Source of the DNA: Eudorina sp. 2006-703-Eu-15
Lineage: Eukaryota > Chlorophyta > Chlorophyceae > Chlamydomonadales > Volvocaceae
Reading direction: 5' to 3'
NCBI GenBank assembly: GCA_003117195.1
Contig: BDSI01000075.1
Span: 62,001-126,000 of the forward strand
DNA length: 64,000 nt
Shown: piece by piece, positions 43,301 through 55,973 of the stretch
Layout: every line of letters begins with the position of its first letter
Position numbering within the stretch: position 1 is the first letter of the stretch
Translations under genes and position numbers: made by a program
Notes under the pieces: model-generated
What the model saw: the letters and a program-made list of their open reading frames with translations, nothing else
Told to the model about the DNA's origin: nothing
Databases searched by the model: none

Positions 43301-44702
43301 GGCGTCTGGGCTCCACCACAAGGACTGCGGGAAGTTGTGCGCAACGGGTCTAAGCTGCAAATAACGTTTCGGTTGACCTCCTGTGTGTGCTGCCTAGGCC
43401 AGCTGAGGTATTATTGCTTTTTTGAATGATTCGGAAGACGTGGAGGAGGAAGGACAGGCGCGCACCTGACGTGGCGAGGCGTTGACTCAAACGGTGCTGG
43501 GGTGGAAGTTGAGGGCGCAGGCTGAGGGCGGTGCTGTGTGTGACTTTCAGTCGGGCGTCCGCACACGCGGGCACTTGGCCGATGCCTCGGTTCGCCATTG
43601 TCGCGGCATCTGTCTCTGTGCATGGTATGCAGCGAGCTCGGTTCTCGCAAGCGTGTTCGAAGGGCCCGTAGCCTGAGCACGTTTCGATGTGTGTTTGTAT
43701 GTGTGGCCGTGTAGTGCGGTGCTGTCTTCCACATGTACGGGACACCGCCTGCGGCGGCGGGTCTTCAGGACGCGGGTTGGGTGTCGGACGAGGTTGGAAG
43801 GTGGTACATGAGCAAGGCAGGCGGTTCTTCCACCGGCGGATACCGGGGTGGCGGCGACGGGGCTTCTTTTGGACAGGCTCCTCTCGCGATCTCGCCCCCG
43901 CTGTCACACGGAGTAACTAACAAACAACCGTTACGGTATCCGTCCCCCGCGGGGTTCAGCCTCCTCCATGGACCCCAAGGCGCCGCGGTGTCAAGGGGAT
44001 TTTCGGCTGCTCTATCCCTCCGCAGCTGCCCCCTTTGGCATGACCGTGTACAGCTCCTGCTGAAAGGATGGTGCGCTGTACAAACATGTACCGAAAGCCT
44101 TGCCCAGTAGCCATCTGTTGCTGCTTTCCCCGGTTCTGGATCCAAGTTCAACCGGGGGGGAATTGTCTTCCTCGCAGTTGCGCGCATGCGGGCCGGACCT
44201 GCTGCCTGCCTGTGTGCGAGGTATGCGTGGCCTCAATGTGTTCGCGCTCGGGTACTCTTTCGGAACACTTTGTCGGGCGGTCAACGCGACCCAGATCCGG
44301 CCAACGTCGTTTCCTCACAGCCGATATCAACCGATAGACACAGCAGGCGCCTAGGAGGCGGACCGGCTAGGGTAGCAGCTGCCTGCTAGGCCTGCTAGGC
44401 AGGGGCGTGCGAAGAGTTGCTAGGCCATCCTGCTATCGCAAAGGCCCTGCCGACCTGCTAAGAGCTGCTGCTAGGCCTCTGTTAAAACGTATCTGTTCGC
44501 ACCGCCGAGAGCGCAGCTCGTCTCGGACTGGGATTCCGATATGCACGCAGTCCCCGCTCCGCGCGGCTGCGCCGTCATCCCCTGCCCCGACTGCCGCTGA
44601 CCCCACACTCACCTACCCCGCTGCCCCACTCACTGTCTCACGCTCAGTCTCCCCTCTCAAGCATAGTAGTCCACCCACACCCGGCGGGGGTTTGGAACCG
44701 GC

Positions 44703-44707
44703 TTACA
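44703..44707 (-). terminator. Candidate TGTAA poly(A) signal of the EF-hand gene
   Basis: TTACA on the plus strand is TGTAA on the minus strand, about 540 bases beyond the predicted stop codon at 45246. Motif and spacing fit algal 3' ends. Confidence 0.45.
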
Positions 44708-45245
44708 CCAGCTCCCCCTCCATCTACCGTGGTTAATCCAACGTCACCATCATGCGTAGATCAGTGTTGCAGTCCCGCGCGCGCGCCAGCCACATGGCTG
44801 GACCCATGGGAGGCGGCTGCCCGATGGGGCCCTCACGTGGTCTCGTCGACTGTACACCGCCCCCGCACGTCTCATCACGCCAACACCCCCACCAGAGGCC
44901 CCGTCCAGGTCCGCGGTCCCCGGCTCCAGCAGATGCCGCAGACGGGCCTGCCCGCCGGGAGCCCGCCGGGGCGACTGAACACATCCACCCGCGCGCGCCG
45001 GCTCCACGCGGCGACCCCGTTCCCACCAGGCCGGTCTCCACTCCCCACAGGTTCCGCGGCGCCTCCCCATGTCCCCTATCCTAGAGAGCAGCCCCTGAAG
45101 CGTTCCACCCGGGTCACTCACGGGCGTCCAGCGCCAGCCGCCGCCTCGTGGATCCACAGGAGGCCTCAGCGCCCATCCATCCATCCGTGGCCTGTAGGAC
45201 CTGGACCCCCGGGCGGACAGACAGCTCACGGCCAAGACGCCCAAA

Positions 45246-48200
45246 TCACGCACCGCCCAACGGCTGCCAGCGCGCGTTCCATGACTGAAGCTCTTGCCTC
45301 TGCGGCTGTACCTCTCGCGCTCCGAGCCGGCCGTCAGCTGTGAACGTGAGGCCGTGGCGGCTGCTCAGACGCCCCCTACCTGGCCAACCGTTGCCGCCAC
45401 CCCCGCCACCCCCGCCTCCTCCGCTTCTTTCCCGCGGTTTCGCCCCTGTAGGCCTGTAGGCGCAGACCCCATCCCCGACCCAACCCACACACATGTACAC
45501 CCTGCTGCGGCCATCCAGCTGCCGCGTCCGCCACGGCTCCTGCTCTGCCCTCACCCCTTCCACCACAACAAGAACTCGCCGAACGAGATGCGGCCGGTTT
45601 GGGTGGTGTCGAGCTGCGCTATCGCCTGCGACAGCTGGCTGGGGTTCAGCGGCACGCCGAGGTCGCGGAGCAGACCTGCAGCCACAGGCACAGGTGACCC
45701 GGGGGAGGGGGAACGAGATCGTCAAAGGAGGATGGACGGAGGTGCCGTCAGAGACTGTGTTGCAGAGCGGCAGGAGGGTAGACGGGATGACACAGACCGC
45801 GATGATTTCCCTCCGGGGTAGCGCTGTAGCGAACCACCCGTCACGACGGCCTCGTGGAGCCGCCGTCATCACAGCCGCCGTCACACAGCCGCCGTCACAC
45901 AGCCCACGGACGCGGCAAAGGTCCTAGGGGCCACGGCGTGTGAGTGCTTTTCCCTGACTTGAGAACGGCTGACGGACGTGGGCAGCAGACCTGGGCATGC
46001 TAACCATGTACGATGTACCTGCCTGACTAGTGACACCCAACCGGCTGCCCAACCGCCCGTCTATGTGGCCCTGCACAGCCTAAGCGGCAACGACCCTTGG
46101 GAGTGGTGCTAGAATCCAGCCAGCTGAGTGGTGTTGGAACCCAGCCAGCTGGTCGAAACTGTCGGCTTCTGTGGCTGCCTTTGGGTGAATGGGTAGGTGG
46201 CAGGTGGGCCCCTGCCAGCTACACTTCCGCATCGTCGACGACCTGGTCGAGGTTGGAGCTGCGGTGCGCACCGATGCGCCGTCTCAGCTTCCGTCATCCA
46301 CCCTTCCACCGCCCCCAACCCACCGCCTCTCCCACCGGCGCCGCCGCTGCCATCTCCGTTGCTGCTGCTGCTGCTCTCTGAACTCTTAGGTCCCCACGAG
46401 ATCTCTTCACACGCTCCCTCTCCCTGGACTTCCCGAACCCCACTCACCATCGAGAGCGAGTGTCGAGATCTCGCCAATGCCCTCCGTGTCGTACATGGCG
46501 AAGGCGCGCGCGACGTCCTCCTCCGTGGGTTCCCCGTCCGCTACGGTATCGTCCACCGGTTGGTACGGCTGCGAGGCGACGCTGGTGTGCGACATGGTGG
46601 AGGCGGGTCGCTCCGGGGAGACTCCGCCGCTGGCGGCCGCCGCCGTGACCTTCGGGCTGGCCGGCTTGCTGGTCGTCGCGAGGCCCTTGCTGGTGCTGCG
46701 CGGGGCAGGGTAGCGCGGGGTAGGACGGGGATAGCAGGTTGCTACGGTGTGTACAGTTGTGTACCCGCATGCGCCCGTACCCATTCGTCTGCTGCGCGTA
46801 TTGCCTGGCAGGACAGTGCCAGGGCGGCATCAGAGACGCCCTGACGTGGTCGATGGGGTTGCACGGTAGCAGCAGCTGGGAGACGCTAGGGCCGCGGCGT
46901 AGGGTTGGGGGTGTAGGCAGATGGCGGCGGTTGGGTGACGGCGCTCTGGGAAGTTGTGCGCGCACTCCGAGCAAGCCAGCAAGCCCCCCCTGCCGCCCTG
47001 CCGCCCTGCCGCCTATGTACCGTATGCTCACGACTTTGTGAAGGCCTGCGCTGCAAGGAAAGCCGTTCAGCTTGACGTCTGAGCTCAAATCACATGACCT
47101 CCGTGACGCCATCATCATGCCCACATGCGCTTGCAGCTGCCATCGTGGCCAGGGCGCACTCACGCCGTCGTGGTCGCGGGGGAGGGGAGGGCGCCTGCGG
47201 CTGACCGCCCCTCGCCCGCCTCGCCTCGCGGCCCCTGGCCGACGCAGCCAACAACACCCCCAACCCAGGCGCAGTTGACCCAGTGACGGGCTGGGTGCTT
47301 GCCTCTCCTCTTGCTCCTCCTCCACCTCAAACACCTGCTCCTCTTCCCTTCCGCAGCATGGTCCGTACAGCATTTCCGGTCGGCCTTTTCCCTCCCCCCC
47401 GCCCCGGAGGCGGACCGCTGTGTCCCCCTGCTCCAAGCGACCGCAGTCCGACCCGGTTCCGCCCCGCCCTGCCCCGCCGCGCGCCGCACCTGACGGTCCC
47501 CAACGACAGCACCGCCTCCAGCTGCTGGTACGCCTTCCGCTGCTCCACCTGCTTGGTCTTGAGCCGCTCGATGAGCTCCAGCTCCATTTGGGCCTGTCAG
47601 GAGGGGAGGGGTTGCCGATTCGGGTTAGGATTCTCGGACGTGAGATTTGGTGGCAGGGTCGAGTTCGGGCGGATTGCGTTACGCCCGGTCAACGCTGAGT
47701 TTGCCAAGCGATCCAGATCCAGAGATGCGCATCTGACCCTCTGGGGAAAAGCGGACGGGGTCGCCGATGATGATGTGGTCGAGTGGACAGCCTTCCATGC
47801 ACGCGGTCACGTGGCAGGACCAGCGCACAGCCTCCGGAGGGCTCCGCGCTGTCACCCGTGCCCCCGTGTGCGTCCCCTGCCCCCACCCACCAGCCGCTCG
47901 ATCTCTTGCTCTTTCGCCAGCTTGGCGTCGATCTCCTCCTTGAGTCTCCGCTCATACTCCTCTTGTGCCTGCAAGGGTCAAGCACGTCCATGGGCTCAAC
48001 ATCCGGGCACACGCCGCCGTAGCATGGGACATGTGGCGCGGGTCTCAGCTCCGTGGCACGCACCGCTGTAAGTTTCTGGAGCTTGAGTGTCTCAATCTTT
48101 CGCCGAGCGTCCTCCTGTTGCTTGCGGATGAGGTCCTTCTGCTCCAGAGCCTCCTTGCGGGCAAGGAGCCGGCTCTCAGCAAGAAGACGCTCAATATCCG

Positions 48201-48573
48201 CACGCTCCTCCTTAGTCTTTTGTACAATTTCAAGTTTATCCTGGTAAATCTTGTTCTCCTGCTCTATCCGGTGTCGCAAGGCCTCCTCCTTCGCCCGAAG
48301 GTTGTCGAGCTTCTGTTCCTCCACCTGCTCCTGCTGCTCACGCTGCCGCTGCTCCTTCTCCAGCAGTTTTTGTTCATTTCTCTCGCGGGCTTTGATAATC
48401 TCCTTGGCCTTCTTTTTTGTTTCGATGATACGCTTCTGCGCCCTGTCCTCCTCCTTCTGCAACTGCCTGACGCGGTTATACAGGCGAAGAGCGTCATCTT
48501 CCGCTGCCTTGCGTGCACGTTTTTCCGCCAGGATGGTGCGGGCCATGGCCGCGATTGCCTCGTCGCTAGCCAT
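45246..48573 (-). CDS. Coiled-coil protein with C-terminal EF-hand pair
   Basis: Six exons join in phase: 48573-48064, 47968-47891, 47593-47490, 46695-46448, 45675-45555 and 45360-45246, about 391 aa. Residues 1-225 are one long charged helix, typical coiled coil (for example KIIKARERNEQKLLEKE-like heptads rich in Glu, Lys, Gln and Arg). A Ser/Thr/Pro linker follows, then an EF-hand pair. The first loop (DTEGIGEISTLA) has Ala instead of Glu at position 12 and is probably weak. The second (DTTQTGRISFGE) keeps Asp1, Gly6 and Glu12. The bridge LDGLLRDLGVPLNPSQLSQA is typical of an EF pair. The last exon is tentative. Calcium binding by the second loop is inferred. A role in cilia or the basal body apparatus is plausible for this architecture but not shown. 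It is divergent from ribonucleotide reductase. Confidence 0.82.
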
Positions 48574-49007
48574 TTTGGGGCCCTGAACGTGGGAGGGGCC
48601 TCGAAAAGTAGTAACTTATGTAATCAAATGCTTCCTGCTATGTGGAAATAGGCGTAGAACTGCTTCACTTATATATGCAACGCTTCCAATTACCCAGCTG
48701 GCAAAGGTATTGCTTGATTTCAATCTCTTTGGTAATTGAACACAAGGAATGCCCAGCTTGCAAAACAAGGAACGGCTGGACCTCGAAGTAGTACGGCAAC
48801 GGAAGCTCCGGTTTCAAGTCGCCACATGTCTTGGGACGTCGTTCTCACACACATACCGCGAGCATGTAATATAGTCCAATCGTGGAGTACCTTATGCAGT
48901 CAGTGTTGTTGTCAGAGAACTCGTTCAGAACCGCAGCCGGCCCACCCTAGGCCCGCCGCCACGACACGCACAGCACAATTCAGCTGAGAGCCTACCACGA
49001 CCTACAC
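48574..49007. promoter_or_regulatory. Divergent promoter, EF-hand gene / RNR small subunit
   Basis: The two start codons are 434 bases apart on opposite strands. The stretch includes an AT-richer segment at 48600-48750. It must contain both promoters and 5' leaders. Because the ribonucleotide reductase gene is usually S-phase regulated, its partner may share that timing, which is inference. Confidence 0.5.
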
Positions 49008-52000
49008 ATGGCTTCGGTAACGGCAGACCGTAGTGTCGCGAATTCGGTCATCCACCCGTGCGATAACGGAGGCGTTGGAGCTGGTGACGAAGGCAACTGT
49101 GGGCGACATTGTCCGGACGCTGGGCTATCGTCGGAATTTGGCTCGCTTAAGATTCAAACTCCAGTGACGCCTGATGCATTTGAAGCGAGGTCACGGTCGC
49201 GGTCGCCTTGCGACATAGGGCGGTCTGCTGGTGTCAGCTCAGCCACGTCGCAGCCGCAGCTGGAGCCCAGCTCGGAAACACCCAGTTGCTCAACAACAAG
49301 TCGTTGCAGTCGCGATGCAACTCAGGAGGCGGTACCAATCGCGCTTGCTCAGAACGATTTCGGGCCTGGGATGGACATTTCAAGCTCGAGACCAAGTGAC
49401 AAAAAATTTACGGATTCGGAGATATCGGAGGCGATATTAAGAGAAAACGCCAATCGGTTCACGTTGTTCCCGGTCCGGTGGGTACTTGTGACCGCGAGCC
49501 CGCACCGCTGCGACACGAACGGTCACCACAACCCTTGAGCACCCAGGGGTTACAACTCGAACCCCCCACCCTCAGCACGTAAACCCACCGGCACCGGGGC
49601 CCGTTTCGAGCCCACACGGGCCCTTACTGTGGCCTTGCGCCATAACGCTGCTCCGGAACGCACCGCCCCTCCCTACACCTCCTGACCCCCCACCCACGCG
49701 GCCGCCCTACCACCCTCCCTCTGCCACTGCCGCCACCATCAGCCGCAATCCGTATCTCCGCCGACCCAACTCACGCAATCCGCGTCACGCATGTGTGTGC
49801 CTCACCCTAGGCAACAACACCCACACCTCCATCCCTTCCTCCCCTTCTTCCAGTCCCCGCATCCCCCCGGTTGGGTTCCCTACGGCTCTCTGACTCCCTG
49901 GCAGACCGACCGACGGCAAGGGTGCGCAGTTGGGACCCGGTCCCACTTCGCTGCCGCCACATCCTACAACCCCCTCCACCCCGCGCCGCGGTCTGGGTAC
50001 GTCCACGAATTTCCTCCACCCGCCGTCACCCGCTCGTTCTCCCCGGGGGGCCCCTGCACTCCGGGCTGCCCAACCCGCAGTTACCCGGACCTGTGGGAGT
50101 TCTACAAGCGGGCGGTGGCGTCGTTCTGGACGGTGGAGGAGGTGGACTTCACCGGGGACCTCACGGATTGGAATCGCCTTAAAGGTGCGGCGCCTCAGCA
50201 GCCGTACATATTCACATGACGACGACGCCCCCTCCCCCCGGGCAGCCCCTCACCTGCCCGCACCCAAACCCGCCGCGTGGGCTACACAGCGGGCTCGGAG
50301 CCCTGAATGTCGGGACTCTGGAGTTGGTACCTGGAGTGCCTCCAGCAGGGCCGCCGCTGGGACCAAATCTGACCCACAGCCGTTACTAAGCGCGGCCACA
50401 TGGGTATTGGTGAGTATAATCCAAGTGTGGGATGGGGGGCCCGGCCTGTGCCGCGCCTTGCTCGCTCGGCTCGGGTGCCTCCGGGTGTCGCGCCTCTACC
50501 CGCAACGACCCCAAGACTCCTCAACCCGCCGCACTGGGCACGGGCACTCGCAACTGATGACCGCTGTGACGACCTCTGTGCTGTGGTCCCACCGGTGTGC
50601 TGTGCGGTGCGGTGCGGTTCTGTGCGGCGATGCAGAGGACGAGCGGCGGTTCATCAAGTACGTGTTGGCCTTCTTCGCGGCCAGCGACGGGATCGTGATG
50701 GAGAACCTGGCGGCGCGGTTCATGTCGGAGGTGCAGGTGCCGGAGGCCCGGGCCTTTTACGGCTTCCAGATAGCCATGGAGAACGTGCACAGCGAGATGT
50801 ACAGCGTCCTGCTGGATCACTACGTTCGGGACCCCGAGGTGGGGATAGGGGGGATAGGGCGAGGGCTGGAGTTGGGGTTAGGGCGGAGGTGGGGCGGACA
50901 TGGGCCCTGCCTTTTGCGGCGGGAGCGCCATGGAGGGGCTGGTGGGTGCGTGGAGGTGCCTGTGGGGAGAGGGAGTGGGTTGGGCGGGGGGTTGCGCGCT
51001 CAGTGAGGGTGCATCTGCGAACTGCACCTTGTGGAGGTGGGTGGGTCGGTGGTGGGCGGGTGTGATGGGGGAAAGTTCGAGCCGGGGTGGGGCCGCTGTG
51101 CCTGCCCGACACCGGTGCCGCCGCCACAAGCACCGGCTCGACCCACTGCGGCGACCGCAACTGGCCGCGGCGACCGAAAGGCGTTGAACCGCGGACTTCC
51201 CCTCGTGTGGTAGTCTTCTGGTCTAGTCAACCCACTGATGTGTCGTTCACGCTAATGCGTTGTCTTGAAGTTTGTGTTCCTCACCTCCCACCGCACTCTT
51301 CCGGCCCCCTCAGGAGCGCGCCCAGCTGTTCAACGCCGTCCAGACCATCCCCACGGTCGGCAAGAAGGCGGAGTGGGCGCTGCGGTGGATCAGCAGCAGC
51401 GAATCCTTTGCGGAGCGGCTCGTGGCGTTCGCCTGCGTGGAGGGGATACACTTCTCGGGCAGGTGTGTGAGTGCAGGGCATACCGTGCGCTTGTCGGGCG
51501 GGTGCGTGGCTCCCCGTTGGCGGCAGCCCGCGGCAGACCTATCGCCCGCACCAACAGTCTGTCGGGGCCGCGGTGGGTAGGCCGGGGCCTGGATGGATGG
51601 CATCGGGGCAGGGTTGTGAGGGGACCCAGCGAGCGGGCGGCACCGGACAGCTCCTTACGCGGGCCCTTCACGCCCGACCAAGGCAGCCAGCAGGTAGGCA
51701 GGATAAACGCGGGCGTATTCCTCCAGGGTCGGGTTCATCCATGGCTCTCTAGGCCCCCTGAGGGGGTCAGTCAGTCTGAATTATAACTATGAGGCCAGTG
51801 CGGGGTTGCCCGGGGCTGGCCGTTGGTCTGCTGGTGTATACGGGGGGTGACAAGGCGAGCAAGGTGCTGGGTTGTACTCGGGGCGGGGCGGGGCGGGGCG
51901 GGGCGACCCCATGGCGGGCATGTTGGGGCGGGTGGTGTGGCGGGGCGGCAGGTAGCGGAGGCGAGGCTTCGAGGGGTGGAGGAGGGTCCGGCCGGTGAGG

Positions 52001-53718
52001 AGGCCGGGAAAGGACCGGTGGAAGGGCGAGGTTCCGGAAGATTCATACCCCAGCATACGTTTACGTTGGATAACTGTTTGGGCGGGGCGGGGCGGGGCGA
52101 CGGCGGGGCGGGGCGACGGCGGGATCGACGGCGGTGTTGGCGCTGGTTTGGGGCCGGCGCGTGGAGTTTTACGGACGGCGCCGTGTCCCTGCCGGCGAGC
52201 AGACTGCGCCGTGGGGGCCCCGCTAGGGCCCTCGCGCTCCGGAGACCTGCGCGTTCGGGGCAGCCGCTGATCCGCCCCCTGGTAGACTCGGTGTGACCGC
52301 CCCCTGACACTGCCCAGTCGATGTCGGGGACTTCGTCATCTCGCCGCATTGCATCTCCCTTGCTTGATGCCTGCCTGAGGGTGCCACCTGCCGGCCTGCT
52401 CCCCTCGGCGCGGCGGCTTCGTGGGTCAGCTCCCCGCGCCATCCCGCACCCTCCATGTTCCGCATCCCGCCCGCACCACCGCCCACGCCCTCCCGTCCAC
52501 GCTCTCGCCTGCCCCCCTGGCCCCACCGCCCCGCTTCACGTAGCTTCTGCGCCATCTTCTGGCTGAAGAAGCGGCTGCTGATGCCCGGGCTGAGCTTCTC
52601 CAACTGCCTGATCTCGCGGGACGAGGGGCTGCACTGCGACTTCGCGTGCTGCCTGTACAGCCACCTCAAGAACCGACTGTCGCAGGAGCGGGTGGTGCAG
52701 GTGCGCCCGCGGGAAGGGAAGGGGGGTTGAGGCGGCACCCGCGGGAAGGGAAGGGGGGTTGAGGCGGCGCCCGCGGGAAGGGAAGGGGGGTTGAGGCGGC
52801 GCCCGCGGGAAGGGAAGGGGGGTTGAGGCGGCACCCGCGGGAGCCTTCGTGGCGGTGTCGCGAATGGTTTTGCAGGGTCCCGGGTCTGTACGCGGCTGCT
52901 GACCTCTGCTGTCCGCACTACACGGACTGACTGGCGGACTGACGGACTGACAGACAGACTGACGGGCCGAGCGCCGCCACCGCCGCTGCCCCACGGGTTG
53001 GTCGGTGCCCGCGCAGATTGTGGACGAGGCGGTCAAGCTGGAGGACGAGTTCTGTACGGAGGCGCTGTCGTGCGAGCTGCTGGGCATGAACGCGGCGCTG
53101 ATGCGGCAGTACATCCGGTAGGAGTGGGTGCCGTGCTGTGTTTCGGTTTGTACGGCTCTTGACCGTATGGTGCCTGGCCCCAAGGTCAACCAAATGGGTT
53201 TTCCGGAGCATGGTACGCGCCCCTCTGCCCAGAATCTGCGCAGTCCACGCTCTGTCCACGCTCTTGATTTGTAATTGCATGGATCTAATTCATCAGCTTA
53301 CATTCATTCACTGATCCGTTCAGGCCTTCCTTCCTGAGCTACACAAGCTACGGAGGACCCAACACAGACCCCACCCACGCGCTCTAGACGCCTCGCTTGC
53401 CTCAATCGCCCTCCCTATCCTCCTCATTTCCCTTTCCTCCACTCGACCCCCGGCCCCCGCTCCCCGCCCCCTCCTCCTCCCCCCGGTTTCATCAGGTTCG
53501 TGGCCGACCGGTTGCTCGTCTCCCTGGGGTACGACAAGTACTACAACTCCATGAACCCGTTCGACTGGATGGAGATGATCAGCTTGCAGAGCAAGGCCAA
53601 CTTCTTCGAGCGGCGAGTGGGGGAGTACCAGTTGGCGGGGGTGATGACTAAGGAGGCGGCGGCGGAGGGGACCCGGGAAGCCAGCGAGTATCTCTTCCGG
53701 ACCGATGCTGACTTCTGA
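49008..53718 (+). CDS. RIR2: Ribonucleoside-diphosphate reductase small subunit (class Ia, R2)
   Basis: Carries the diiron-tyrosyl radical that starts ribonucleotide reduction in the R1 subunit, supplying dNTPs. Seven exons: 49008-49477, 50081-50184, 50636-50838, 51314-51462, 52544-52700, 53017-53117 and 53496-53718, all in phase, 468 aa. Iron ligands are all present: Asp209 (AASDGIV), Glu240 and His243 (MENVHSEMY), Glu302 (VEGIHFSG), Glu336 and His339 (RDEGLHCDF). The radical tyrosine is Tyr247. The C-terminus ends TDADF, the R1-docking tail. The first about 135 residues are a Ser/Thr/Arg-rich extension before the conserved block [20 protein letters not shown], long for the family, which could be regulatory or disordered. 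The residue before LISRDEG is Cys330 where mouse R2 has Glu. A 32-bp minisatellite sits in intron 5. Confidence 0.96.
52706..52845 (+). repeat. 32-bp minisatellite in RNR intron 5
   Basis: Four copies of a purine-rich 32-base unit beginning CCCGCGGGAAGGGAAGG start at 52706, 52738, 52770 and 52802. A partial fifth copy lies near 52834. They lie immediately after the exon 5 donor at 52701. Copies differ at one base (A or G before the CCC). Confidence 0.9.
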
Positions 53719-55290
53719 GGGGCACACCGGGCAGGGCGAGGGCTGTGGCGGCGGCGGTGGCGGCGGCTCGAGGCGCGGGGGCGCTGTGGTGGAGGTGGGG
53801 TTGGGCCGTTGGGGGCAGCTCTTGAAGCTGAGACAGCCAAGGTGAACATTCGAATGGAGTTCGAGTTCATGTCAGATCTCGAGGGGATGGGAGGATAGGT
53901 GGTTGGGCGGGCGGTGGGGCTTCATATGCGGGGCGATGGACAGGAGGATTGCGGTGAGGTTGGAGTTGGCCGGCGTTGGGCGCGGGGGCCAGGGGGCAGG
54001 GGGGAGGGGAGGGCGGTGGGTCCCGAAGTGGTCTGGTCGTTGAGGTGGCGTGGCCGGGGCTGCGCGGCTGGCGGTTGGGCCGAGAGAACGGGACGGAGTT
54101 AGACGTGACGAGGCGGCCCTGGAGTGTCTTTCCGCTGGACCGAGGCGCCAACCGCAGCGACCCACACAGGCTTGGCCGCTTTTATACCGCTAAACCCTAG
54201 ACCCACCACCGCACAGCCGTCACCGCACAGCCACGGGATGCGGCGTGGTTGACGGGGTTCATCATTCGAGACATGGCCCATGGGTCGCGCGCTGCCTTGC
54301 GCGCCCGGGTACCGCGGAGGTGATTGTGGGAAGCAAAGGGCATCGCGAGTGGCACGGGGGTGGGGGTGGGGGCGGGGACGGGAGGGGGGGCCGGAGGACA
54401 GCCGTACCGCCTGTGAGAGCGCGTGTGGGCGAGGTGAGGTGAGGTGAGGCGAAGTGCAATCAACTCTGGCGCGGGGGGAAGCTGCTGAGGGCGAGCGCAC
54501 GTGATGGTGAGGGGGATGAGGTGAGTGAAGGCCGGAGGGGCGGGGGCCGCGGTAACACGCTACGTGCGCCCCCACGAGTAAACCATTGAACCGCAATCTG
54601 CTTTATCAACACATTGTGGTTTCGGATCGGATGGCACCTATGGTGAGGTTGAAGTGGGGTGGGATAGGGAGGGGGTTTGGGTGGGGCGTGTTTGAGCCGC
54701 TGCAGCCGATCTTTTCAGGGTTGCGGTCGTTGCATTCTTCCAGCAAGTTGCCTGACCTCCTCCTCCACGCGTCATTCGAGACACACACACACCCCTTCCA
54801 CACCGTTACTCAATGGAGAACTCGGTACGTGTGCATGTGCCACAAATGCCGTACTGTGGTACAGCCGTCCAGAAATGCCGTACTGTCGTACAGCCGCACG
54901 ACTGCATGCATGGTGTTGATGCACTGCATCCCGGCGCGGTGTCGTGTCCTGTCCATCCCTATCCTGCCCAACTCCTTCGACCGTCCGTGGAGGAGGAATG
55001 GGGGCTGTGGTGTTGTGTGCAGTGGCTGGGAGGACCTGCCATTCACCCTGTAGGGGCCGAGGGGGAGGGTGACGTCTTTCGTGGAGCCGCTGTAATGATT
55101 GAACATCATGAGGGACGGTGCCGTTGCGGCGGTTGGGATTGTGGGTTATAGGTCGTTGGGATTGTGGGTTATAGGTCGTTTCAACCCATACTCTTCCATC
55201 GGTCCTTGAGTTTGACTTGGTGCTGCGGGAGTACCTGGTGTCTTCTTGTCGTTAGGGTTGCGGCGTGTGTCCCTGTTGTGGCATTGTATA

Positions 55291-55332
<42 letters not shown>
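55291..55332 (+). repeat. TCG trinucleotide microsatellite
   Basis: Fourteen perfect TCG units in presumed intergenic DNA. No coding frame with other support passes through it. Confidence 0.9.
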
Positions 55333-55973
55333 GAGGGTGGGAAGAGGAAGGAAGAGGGCGGGTGGGGAACCGCGAGGGTGTGAGCTGCCGTACGGCGCCG
55401 CGAGGTGCCGTCTGGCCCCCTGCCGTACGGTATTGGCGAACAGGCGTCTGCAATCCGTTTCTGGGGAGCGTTGGGGTACGGGTGATTCGGACCCTCCCGT
55501 GAGCGTTTGGTCGGTCGGGTATGTGCTGCTGCTCGCTTGGTTTTTATTTCGCCGTCAGGATTGCTGCTTTGCTTTTTTGGGGGGTTAAGAGGCCCAGGAT
55601 CTGGGTTGCAACGCGAATTCCGCGATGACCCAGGATTTCCCCGTGCAAATCTTACTCGATATAAATGTATGCTTTACAAAAAATATTCGGAACGATCCTC
55701 AACATTGGACGAGACGGGCTCAGTGGGGCTCAGGTTTTCGGCTCCCGGGCTGTCGTCCTGTGCGAGGTTCCCCGATCTTGAATCACAATCCTTACGCACA
55801 CGGTACGTGAGGCGCGCGATCCTTGTACGACAGACCAGACGACAGTTAGATGTCCGCCCGGGTGCGGCCGGTGCCTCAGCTTGTGAGATGTTACAATCAG
55901 TTCACCAGCCTGCACCAGTCACGATCGTTGCGGAGGGTGAATTACCCCAGGCGTGCGACGCTGCGACCTGAGA

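Larger units (their letters stand above)
40160..45245. other. Gene-poor stretch between convergent genes
   Basis: About 5 kb without a supported exon. It lies between the 3' ends of the lipase-like gene and the EF-hand gene. It contains a GGT microsatellite (40340-40393) and a CA run near 40538-40555. A minus-strand TGTAA lies at 44703-44707. Open frames such as the one at 41409-42173 are Arg/Gly-rich and lack any family signal. I cannot exclude a small or non-coding gene. Confidence 0.4.
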
